From NCBI GenBank assembly GCA_001784175.1, contig MFPR01000041.1, positions 57,449 to 121,448 of the forward strand: a DNA stretch of 64,000 nucleotides, given 5' to 3'. Positions within the stretch are counted from its first letter, which is position 1; every line of letters begins with the position of its first letter. Origin of the DNA: Candidatus Lindowbacteria bacterium RIFCSPLOWO2_12_FULL_62_27. GTDB lineage: Bacteria > Lindowbacteria > 2-12-FULL-62-27. Positions 56,720 to 64,000 of this stretch are shown here, in pieces. Made by a program: the position numbers and the translations under genes. The notes beneath the pieces are model-generated. The model was not told the DNA's origin. It searched no databases and saw only the letters and a list, made by a program, of their open reading frames with translations.

Positions 56720-57700
56720 TTGCACAGGAGGAGAGGCCTTCTGAATACATCTAGTGTCCATGCGCCCGCCGGCTTCCTGCGGCTCGGCGCGCTTCTCGTT
56801 TCCATTCTCTGGCTGGCGGCGCCTTTTGCCGACGCCGCCGAAATCCTCTCCGGCAAACTGTCCGACGTCCGCGGCGACGTGAGAATCCAGCGGCGCGGGT
56901 CGAACATCACGTCTCTGGCGCCCTCCGGCACACGCGTCGAGCCGGGTGACGCCGTCATCACCGGCATGGCGGGCCGCGCCAGGATCGCGATGAAACATGG
57001 CGTCCTCCACGTCGATCCGGCCAGTCGGGTTGTCCTCATGCGCGGCCTCGCCGGGCGGTCCGAGGTATTCGCCGAATTCGCGATGCCGTTCGGGTCCGTG
57101 ACGGCGCATATTAATATGGAGAAGGGCAAGGAACACTGGTTCGACATCCTGACCCTCAACACGCGCGCTCGCGGCCGGGGACACAAGGAAGGGGCGCAAC
57201 TCGTCGTCCATCACGAAGCCGGCGCGACGACCGTGACCGACAGCGCTTCCGGCCGGTGGGAACAACTCCCGATGATCCTGCCCAACGAGCCGCCCGCCGT
57301 TCAGGCCGTTCTCACCGATGCCGCCAACGCAACAACCTTGGTCAAAACATATCTCGACAGTGCATTGAGCGAATCGGTGCTCCGGGCCGTGGATGTCGCG
57401 GCCCAGCCGGGCGCGCCGGATCTGATGGCAGTTCAAATCGTGCCCGCGCCGGTCGTGGAACCAGCTCCTGTCGAACCGCCTCCCGCGAAACCGGCGGAAA
57501 GTCCAAAGCCTGCGCCCAAGCCTGAACCGCCCGCGGCGCCCGCACCACAGCCGCCGCCCGCGCCAGAGCCTCCACCCGCTCCTGCGCCGCCACCACCGCC
57601 TCCGCCGCAAACGCCGCCGCTCAAGTTGACGTTGACGCCGCAAGAAGGCAAAGGCGCCGTGCTTTCCAATTCCGCGACCGTAACGTCCGAGAACAAATAA
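56720..57700 (+). CDS. FecR-domain secreted protein with Pro-rich tail
   Basis: 326 aa if TTG 56720 is used. However, a strong SD AGGAGG (56726-56731) lies just inside and points to a CTG at 56741. A signal peptide follows ([20 protein letters not shown]). Residues ~40-160 form a FecR-like beta domain ([38 protein letters not shown] in parts). The C-terminal ~100 residues are almost entirely Pro/Ala/Glu repeats, typical of a flexible periplasmic or surface stalk. It ends 1 nt before the ubiquitin-headed gene, so the two are almost certainly co-expressed. Confidence 0.78.
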   Translation: MHRRRGLLNTSSVHAPAGFLRLGALLVSILWLAAPFADAAEILSGKLSDVRGDVRIQRRGSNITSLAPSGTRVEPGDAVITGMAGRARIAMKHGVLHVDPASRVVLMRGLAGRSEVFAEFAMPFGSVTAHINMEKGKEHWFDILTLNTRARGRGHKEGAQLVVHHEAGATTVTDSASGRWEQLPMILPNEPPAVQAVLTDAANATTLVKTYLDSALSESVLRAVDVAAQPGAPDLMAVQIVPAPVVEPAPVEPPPAKPAESPKPAPKPEPPAAPAPQPPPAPEPPPAPAPPPPPPPQTPPLKLTLTPQEGKGAVLSNSATVTSENK

Positions 57701-57701
57701 G

Positions 57702-60700
57702 ATGCGCTCGATGCTTGCCCGGAACCGCTGGTCGCGCTTCCTCATCCTGTTGCCTGTAGTCTGTTTCCTGTTGCCTTTCTTTTCGGACACCGCGCTGGCC
57801 ATGCAGATTTTCGTCAAGACGCAGACCGGCAAAACCATCACGCTCGATGTCGAACCCTCGGACGCCATCGAGAACATCAAAGCGAAAATTCAGGACAAGG
57901 AAGGCATTGCGCCGGGCGAACAGAAACTGATCTTTGCGGGAAAACAACTCGAGGATGGCCGGACGCTCTCCGACTACAACATCCAAAAAGAATCGACGCT
58001 CCACTTGGTGGTGAAAAAGGCGCAAGCGCCGGCCGGGAATCTCAAGATCAGGCTGTGGGCCTACGCGGGCGCGACGGTAAGCGCCGCGACGTCCGGCGGC
58101 GTCCCGCCTTACACATACTCGATCTCAACCAATAACTCCGGCGCGGCGATCTCCTCCGACGGCCTCTACACGGCCGGGCCGACATCGGGCGTGAGCGACA
58201 TCATCCGCGTCACCGACGCGGACGGGACGTACCTCGAGGGCGAGGTCGAAGTCCGGATCGTGCCCGCTCCGAAACTCACCATCGTCTCCATCACCGCCGC
58301 GCAGGAAAAATATAATCCGGGCGACAAGGTCACGGGCGAGATCATGATTAAAAACAGCGGCACGGCCGACGCCGATGCCGTCGTCGACCTCGGGGTTGCC
58401 AGTCCGAATGGAAAAGAATCGTACAAAATCGACAACCTGGCGGCCGCGGTGGAGAAGGGCGCCGAGAAGGCGGTCGCGTATTCGTTCGAACTCAAATCGG
58501 ACGCGGCCGACGGACAATACAAGGCAAACGCCATCGCAAAGATCGGCTCGCAAACCGCCGCGGAGTTGGCCGACGTCCATGTGTTCATCGTCGTTCCGAA
58601 GCCCAAGCCCAAACCGCCGGTCAACACGGTTGCGCCGCAAATCAGCGGCGGCACAAAGGCCGGTGAAAAACTCACGTGCGGCACGGGCGAATGGACCGGC
58701 GATCCGACGATAGAATACAGCTACCAGTGGCAGAGGGAAGGCAAGGAGATTTCCGGCGTGTCGAGCGCCGAATATGTCATCCAGAACGTGGACCCCGGCC
58801 TCGCGCTCACCTGCGTCGTGACGGCGAAGAATGATGCCGGATCGGCATCGAAGCCCGCCCAGAATTCGATCGCTGTCGTACTTGAGCCAGTCACGATCGA
58901 ACCGGCGAACGTGACTCTGGAGGCGGGAGATGCCGTAACCTTCACCGGCAAAGGCGGTCGGGCTCCGTACACGTTCGAAGCTTCTAGTAAGACTATCGAT
59001 GCGTCGACAGGCAAATACACAGCACCGGCAAGCTCGACAGGCGGGTCTGCTGATATTTACGATGTGAACGTCTTCGACGACCAAAAAACCGGAGCTCGCG
59101 CCGAGGTTTATATCATTCCTCCGAAATTATCCGCTTTCATCACGACGGACAAGAAAAGTTATCTGCCGGGAGAAGAAGTCCGTGTCACAGTCACTGTCAA
59201 GAGCGCAAGTTATTGTGATTGGCAGACGTCCGTCTGGGGTATTTCTGTAAAACAGGGTGACGCGCATTCGGGATATGGAAAAGCTGATTTGAATGGGATT
59301 CTTATTGTTCCGAAGGGTGGTGAGACATCGTACAAATTTACTTTCAAAGTGAACACTAACGGCGTGAAATATGGCACGTATTCGGTTGCTGCGAATTTCA
59401 AGCCAACCGTTAAGGCAGACCATATCAAAGACGTACGTATCGCATTGAATCCAGACCCAGTCCAATTCGAAGTCATCGCGCCCCCGACACCTCCGGCCAA
59501 CACCGAAGCGCCGAAAATTAGCGGCGACGGACTCGTGGATGGCGAGGCCGGGATTGACGTGAAACTTACGTGCTCGACGGGCGAGTGGACGGGCGATCCG
59601 ACGATCGCGTATTCATATCAGTGGACGAGGGACGGAAAAGACATCACCGACGCGACAAACGCCGACTACACGACGACCAAGGACGACGCCGGCATGAAAC
59701 TGAAATGCGTCGTGACCGCGAAAAACGATGAGGGGAAGGCGGCGAAAGAAAGTTCGAACTCCGCAACCATCGTCGTTCCGGATCTGGTGATCGACCCGAC
59801 GGAGGCGACGATATCGGAGGAGCAGTCGGTGACGTTCACCGCAAGCGGCGGGTACGGCAAATATACATTCTCCATCGCGGAAAACAAATCGCGCGGAAAT
59901 GGGATTAAGGTGAGGGGGGCCAACAATAAATTCATCTATACGGCAGGCGAGCTGGCCATCGACAACGTGCAGGACGTGGTGGCGGTGAAGGACGAATTGG
60001 GCAAGGAGGCCAAAGCGGTTGTCACCGTAAAGCCGGAGGAGCCGGTCAACTCGGTTGCTCCGCAAATCAGCGGCGACGGACTCGTGGACGGCGAGGCCGG
60101 GATTGATGTGAAACTTACATGCTCGACGGGAGATTGGGTGAGCGATCTGGAAATTACCTACTGGTTTCAGTGGCGTCGGGACGGCAAGCCAATCGACGGC
60201 GCGAATTCGGCCGGCTACACGACGACCCAGGACGACGCCGGCACGAAACTGAAATGCGTCGTGTCCGCGCATAACGATGCGGGGATGAACTTGAAGGAAA
60301 GTTCCAATTCGGTCACCGTCAAGGCGGCGGAGCTGACGATTTCACCGGCGCAGGAAAGCGCTACCGCGGGCGCGGTGATCACGCTTCAGGCGGCCGGCGG
60401 CGAGCCGCCCTACGAATTCAGTTTCATCGAAAACAATTCAAACGCGGAGCTGACTCGAGACGAGGAGGCCACGGATCTATCGCCGGACATCTACTACACC
60501 GCCGGCGCGCCGGAGATGGATGTGATCGATCAGGTTCAGGTCAAGGACAAGCTCGGCGCCACCGCGGTTGCGTCGCTGACCGTCACCGCTCCGCCTCCGG
60601 TGGATAATGGCGATGGACAGGGCGAGGGCGGCGGATCCAATCAAAACGATTACTATGACAACGACGGCGACGACGGCGGCGGATCCAACATCGGCGGCGG

Positions 60701-63700
60701 CGGGTCGAAAGGCCCCTACAAGAAGGGGGCGACGGTCAAGGCGATCAACGCCAACAATCCGAGCCAGGTTGTCACCGGCGAGATCCTCGACGACAACGGG
60801 AACTTCTTCCTCACCGTCCCGTGGTCCGGCCCGACCCTCATACGGATATCCGGCCCCTTCGTGGACGAATTCACCGGCGAAGTGAAGACGATCGACGAGC
60901 CGATCGAGGGGGTCGTGAACGCCCAGAACCACGACACGGTTAACTGTTCCATTCACATCCCCTCGACCATCGCGAGCAACATCGTGGAGGACAAAATGAA
61001 AGCCGACCCGTCCAAAAAAATCACGCCCGTGGACGTCGTCTCGGCGAACCGCAAAGTGGGCAAGATGCTCGGCCTCTCGGGCGACATCGACGTCAGCCGG
61101 ATCGACATCCGGGACACCTCCATTCCGAATGCGGAAAAGCTCCTGAACTTCCAGATCTCCGTCGCCGCCAACGCGGGAGTCGAGAAGGCGATCGAGGCCG
61201 CGAAGCAGATCGCGGTAGAATTTGCGCGGAATAAACCGGCGGGCTCGTCGCGCGGCGGCGTGGTCAAGGCGGCCGAATTGAAGAAGACGCTGGAGAATAT
61301 CGAGGCGGGACGAAATATCTCCGTAAAAACGGAAAGCGGCAAAACGATCAGCGTTGCTCCGGCCACCGTCATCAAGAACGTCGTCGTGCAACGCCGGCCG
61401 CCGCCCCGGCCAGTGGCCGAGCCCGCCAAAAAGCCCGGCGCGAAGGAGAGATTGAGCGACAAGATGGTTCCGCCCGGATACAAATATGAATTGATCTACA
61501 AGGACAATTCGGGTCAGCAGAAATCGCGGATATACAAAGAGGGCGAACGGCTGTTCGCCGACGACATGGCGGAATTCATCAAGATCAAAGTCCTGCGCGC
61601 CGATACGGCGCCGGCCGAGCCCGCCGATGCCCGGATCAACGAGGCCAAAAAAATTCTGGCGGGAATGGCCGACGCGTTGAACAAAAAAGATGTCAGCGGC
61701 ATGACCGCCCCGGTCGCGCCTGACGCGATCGTGACGATGAATGGCAGGCGGTCCGACGGCGCGGGCCTGCGGCAACTGCTCGATGCGGCGCTTCCCCTCC
61801 TGGACAATGTCCAATGGAACCTGCAAATCCAATCGGCAGCGGTCGACCCCAAAACCGGAAACGTCCGTGTGCGGGTGACGTCGTCGTATTCGGCCGAACT
61901 CATGGAACCGGTCGGCGTGACGCGCGAGTCGCTGCCGAAACCGGAAGAGGTCAAGGCCTATCAGATGCGGCTCCTGGAATCGTTGCGGTCCACTTCCGAC
62001 GAAATCTATGAATTCAAATCAACCACCGCCGGCCTGCAACTGGTCGAGATGGTCTCCGGTCTGCCCTTCAGCGCCGACCTGGCCGACAAAATCTCCAGCC
62101 TCATGGCGGCGTGGCGGGTGAAAGTCACGGTGTTCGGGCTGTTCGATCATCTGGAACAGAACAATCTCGCAAAATTCTCGGAACTCATCGCTGAAGCCTT
62201 CGTCAACAACGACGACAACAATTTCAAACACAACCGCGCCGATTTTATCGAGTCCATCAAAGCCGACCTCGACCACCTCACGGCGATTGACCACGGCGTC
62301 CGCGTCGAGGACATCCAGTTCACCGCGGACCATTCCATCGCGCGCGTCCCCGTCACGTGGGACCGCCGCGCCCGCATCGCCAACACGCGCTCGGAGTGGA
62401 CGGTCAAAAATCAGAAAACGACGCTGACGCTGACAAACGGCGGTCTGTTCAGGCTCGCGCAGATCGAAGGCAAGCCCCTGTTCGGCAACTCGAGCCGCCT
62501 GACGCGAAAGACCTTGATCCGCGCGGGCGAACTCGACGGCGTGACGGTGACGAAAGCGGTCGTCATCGGCGACGGGCGGGACACCGCGGCCGCGACGAGC
62601 GCCGACGTGCCGGAAATGCCGGCGGAGAACATCTCAAGCCTCAACATAAGCACAGAGATCAGCAACGGGACCATCTCTTCCAATCCAACGGTTGATCAGA
62701 CGTGGAAGGGCAACATCACGATCACCTCGAACATCACGATCCCCTCCGGGATCAAGATCACCGTCGTATCGGGCGCTGTCATCACGCTGTCCGACAACGT
62801 GACGATTACCGTCGCGGGAACATTGGAGCCGACCAGCGCGACGTTCACGTCCGGGACAACGTGCGGCCTCACGATCTCCAGCGGCGGGACCGTGACGTCG
62901 GCCGGCACAAGCTACACATGGGGCAACAACTCGACAATCACCGTCGCGTCCGGCGGGACGGCGACGTTCACCAGCGGCACGTGGTCCATGGGCACGGGCA
63001 CGACCATCGCCGCCAGCGGCACGCTCTCGGCGACGAGCGCCACGTTCAAGGCGGCCTCGACAAGGTGGGGCGGGATGACGATCGCGTCCGGATCGGCCGT
63101 GACGATCACGAGTTGCACGATGAAGGAAGCCGACACGCTCATCATCACGACCGCCGCCAGCCCGACGATTTCCAGCAACACGCTCAATCCTGTCCGGTGC
63201 GCCATCCAGGTCAAATCGAGCGGGTCTCCCGTCATTACGGGGAACACCATCACGTCTCTGTCGGGGTCGTTCATTGCCGCCATGGCGCTCGATGTCGGCG
63301 TCAATTCTTCCGCCAGCATTTCTTTCAGCAACAACACCATCACGAAACTCGGGTCGGCCGTTCCCAATGTGAGTATCGATTACAACGCCAATATCCAGAT
63401 TCGGTCGGGTTTCACCGGCACATTCACGTCCTCGGGCAACCGATTGACCGGCGATCACACCGGCGCGGTGTCCGGCACGGCGCTCAATACGTATGGCGTT
63501 ATTCTCGCCACGGACGCCGGTTCGGCCACATTCACAAATGATGTCTTTAACGAGTTTGCGGTTGGACTCGAAAACCGCGGATCTGATAATGATTATACCG
63601 GCGCGGACCAGGGCATTTCCCTCACCTTCACGAACTGCGACTTCACGCACAACAGATTGGATGGACTAAACGGAGGGAACGCCACCGCCGACGGTACGCC

Positions 63701-63863
63701 GTCCATCACGCTGACCGGCTGTTTCTTCAAGGGTAACGGCGACGACCACGGAACACAGGCGGTCAACACGGGCACCACCGTGCCGGACGCCGTCAACGGC
63801 GCGGACGACACCTACATGGACGTGACGTCCGTCACAAATCCGCGGTCGAGCGCGAACAACTGA
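57702..63863 (+). CDS. secreted protein with N-terminal ubiquitin domain, Ig-like repeats, NTF2-like domains and beta-helix
   Basis: 2053 aa. Signal peptide residues 1-33 ends ALA, directly followed by MQIFVKT, i.e. residue 1 of ubiquitin. Residues 34-103 equal human ubiquitin 1-70 at 62 of 70 positions. All seven lysines (6, 11, 27, 29, 33, 48, 63) and Ile44, His68, Val70 are kept; changes are L8Q, E16D, T22A, V26I, P37A, D39G, Q40E, R42K. Positions 71-76 read VKKAQA instead of LRLRGG, so no conjugation-competent C-terminus. Then come Ig/cadherin-like repeats (three copies near residues 308, 600, 783), a Gly/Asp-rich linker, a carboxypeptidase-regulatory-like module, two NTF2-like domains (~1300-1620) and a right-handed beta-helix (~1645-2050). 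Extracellular structural or effector role inferred. Confidence 0.88.
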   Translation: MRSMLARNRWSRFLILLPVVCFLLPFFSDTALAMQIFVKTQTGKTITLDVEPSDAIENIKAKIQDKEGIAPGEQKLIFAGKQLEDGRTLSDYNIQKESTLHLVVKKAQAPAGNLKIRLWAYAGATVSAATSGGVPPYTYSISTNNSGAAISSDGLYTAGPTSGVSDIIRVTDADGTYLEGEVEVRIVPAPKLTIVSITAAQEKYNPGDKVTGEIMIKNSGTADADAVVDLGVASPNGKESYKIDNLAAAVEKGAEKAVAYSFELKSDAADGQYKANAIAKIGSQTAAELADVHVFIVVPKPKPKPPVNTVAPQISGGTKAGEKLTCGTGEWTGDPTIEYSYQWQREGKEISGVSSAEYVIQNVDPGLALTCVVTAKNDAGSASKPAQNSIAVVLEPVTIEPANVTLEAGDAVTFTGKGGRAPYTFEASSKTIDASTGKYTAPASSTGGSADIYDVNVFDDQKTGARAEVYIIPPKLSAFITTDKKSYLPGEEVRVTVTVKSASYCDWQTSVWGISVKQGDAHSGYGKADLNGILIVPKGGETSYKFTFKVNTNGVKYGTYSVAANFKPTVKADHIKDVRIALNPDPVQFEVIAPPTPPANTEAPKISGDGLVDGEAGIDVKLTCSTGEWTGDPTIAYSYQWTRDGKDITDATNADYTTTKDDAGMKLKCVVTAKNDEGKAAKESSNSATIVVPDLVIDPTEATISEEQSVTFTASGGYGKYTFSIAENKSRGNGIKVRGANNKFIYTAGELAIDNVQDVVAVKDELGKEAKAVVTVKPEEPVNSVAPQISGDGLVDGEAGIDVKLTCSTGDWVSDLEITYWFQWRRDGKPIDGANSAGYTTTQDDAGTKLKCVVSAHNDAGMNLKESSNSVTVKAAELTISPAQESATAGAVITLQAAGGEPPYEFSFIENNSNAELTRDEEATDLSPDIYYTAGAPEMDVIDQVQVKDKLGATAVASLTVTAPPPVDNGDGQGEGGGSNQNDYYDNDGDDGGGSNIGGGGSKGPYKKGATVKAINANNPSQVVTGEILDDNGNFFLTVPWSGPTLIRISGPFVDEFTGEVKTIDEPIEGVVNAQNHDTVNCSIHIPSTIASNIVEDKMKADPSKKITPVDVVSANRKVGKMLGLSGDIDVSRIDIRDTSIPNAEKLLNFQISVAANAGVEKAIEAAKQIAVEFARNKPAGSSRGGVVKAAELKKTLENIEAGRNISVKTESGKTISVAPATVIKNVVVQRRPPPRPVAEPAKKPGAKERLSDKMVPPGYKYELIYKDNSGQQKSRIYKEGERLFADDMAEFIKIKVLRADTAPAEPADARINEAKKILAGMADALNKKDVSGMTAPVAPDAIVTMNGRRSDGAGLRQLLDAALPLLDNVQWNLQIQSAAVDPKTGNVRVRVTSSYSAELMEPVGVTRESLPKPEEVKAYQMRLLESLRSTSDEIYEFKSTTAGLQLVEMVSGLPFSADLADKISSLMAAWRVKVTVFGLFDHLEQNNLAKFSELIAEAFVNNDDNNFKHNRADFIESIKADLDHLTAIDHGVRVEDIQFTADHSIARVPVTWDRRARIANTRSEWTVKNQKTTLTLTNGGLFRLAQIEGKPLFGNSSRLTRKTLIRAGELDGVTVTKAVVIGDGRDTAAATSADVPEMPAENISSLNISTEISNGTISSNPTVDQTWKGNITITSNITIPSGIKITVVSGAVITLSDNVTITVAGTLEPTSATFTSGTTCGLTISSGGTVTSAGTSYTWGNNSTITVASGGTATFTSGTWSMGTGTTIAASGTLSATSATFKAASTRWGGMTIASGSAVTITSCTMKEADTLIITTAASPTISSNTLNPVRCAIQVKSSGSPVITGNTITSLSGSFIAAMALDVGVNSSASISFSNNTITKLGSAVPNVSIDYNANIQIRSGFTGTFTSSGNRLTGDHTGAVSGTALNTYGVILATDAGSATFTNDVFNEFAVGLENRGSDNDYTGADQGISLTFTNCDFTHNRLDGLNGGNATADGTPSITLTGCFFKGNGDDHGTQAVNTGTTVPDAVNGADDTYMDVTSVTNPRSSANN
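57801..58010 (+). other. ubiquitin domain coding segment
   Basis: Encodes ubiquitin residues 1-70 equivalents immediately after the signal peptide. GC-rich host-like codon choice throughout, with no eukaryotic-like codon or intron traces. Confidence 0.9.
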
Positions 63864-64000
63864 CATGACAACCCTCCCCTTCCCGCCTTCCCGCCTTCCT
63901 TATAAAAAATGGGTCTTCCGGTTTTCCTGTGGGTAAAAGAGAGGCATTTTATCGGGAGACGCGCCCCCTCTCCCGAACCCTCTACCCCACATTCCCCCTT
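63864..64000. repeat. 3' flank with second copy of the palindromic-repeat unit
   Basis: No gene. Short tandem CTTCCCGC repeats (63878-63898). 63964-63988 matches the reverse complement of 32058-32082 at 22 of 25 bases, so the repeat type inside the NHL gene recurs here in opposite orientation; the window ends within or just after it. Confidence 0.6.

Noticed and set aside
57702..63863. Ubiquitin conjugation operon (E1, E2, JAB or DUB genes)
   Set aside because: No such gene is seen in the window and the domain lacks the C-terminal Gly-Gly.

Overview
The window looks like chromosome from a GC-rich, Gram-negative (diderm) bacterium, probably of an uncultured lineage. Evidence: a TolC/RND tripartite efflux operon, a TonB-independent-looking outer-membrane beta-barrel protein, many Sec signal peptides, frequent GTG/TTG starts and long chains of ATGA/GTGA-overlapping genes. 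The phylum cannot be fixed from the sequence alone.

Left part (1-20.8 kb) is mainly housekeeping. It holds a TCA operon (citrate synthase cut by the window edge, NADP-type isocitrate dehydrogenase, malate dehydrogenase, a TIM-barrel isomerase-like protein). Next is an alpha-glucan/glycogen cassette (two GH57 enzymes, a GalT-family nucleotidyltransferase, GlgA, a small winged-helix protein), a TPR-like membrane protein and an orphan ABC ATPase. On the minus strand lies a five-gene efflux operon (TetR regulator, TolC, adaptor, RND pump, metallophosphoesterase). Its promoter is near-consensus and overlaps a 15+15 bp inverted-repeat operator.

At 20.9-21.9 kb a Y1/REP-type transposase gene is bounded by 31-bp inverted repeats. 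It is followed by a membrane protein, a second metallophosphoesterase, a DEAD-box helicase and a monofunctional-looking HhH-GPD glycosylase that carries an in-frame palindromic insertion.

From 26 to 64 kb the window is dominated by secreted or surface proteins of unusual size. They include a beta-barrel-like protein, a protein with an NTF2-like tail, an NHL beta-propeller with a CFI-box-like C-terminus, and a 3537-aa giant (five ~330-aa tandem repeats, helical repeats, a DUF4214-like domain, two discoidin domains). A duplicated pair of small secreted proteins is separated by an ORF6N gene. A FecR-like protein is followed 1 nt later by a 2053-aa secreted protein whose mature N-terminus is a near-perfect ubiquitin fold (62/70 identical to human ubiquitin, no C-terminal Gly-Gly). 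A SET-domain protein, a Cys-less LysA-like decarboxylase and an NTT-like transporter fused to an extra C-terminal domain sit together just upstream of the giant, in GTGA- or near-overlapping order.

Between these lie signs of genome plasticity: a truncated tRNA-Lys, a decayed 3' fragment of an AAA/DUF4143 ATPase gene next to an intact copy (which heads an operon with a histidine kinase and response regulator), a DUF4160-DUF2442 pair, an imperfect hairpin repeat, and a two-ORF insertion sequence. The candidate new system is the secreted ubiquitin-headed protein with its FecR partner and the nearby giant adhesin-like locus, which shares domain types with it.
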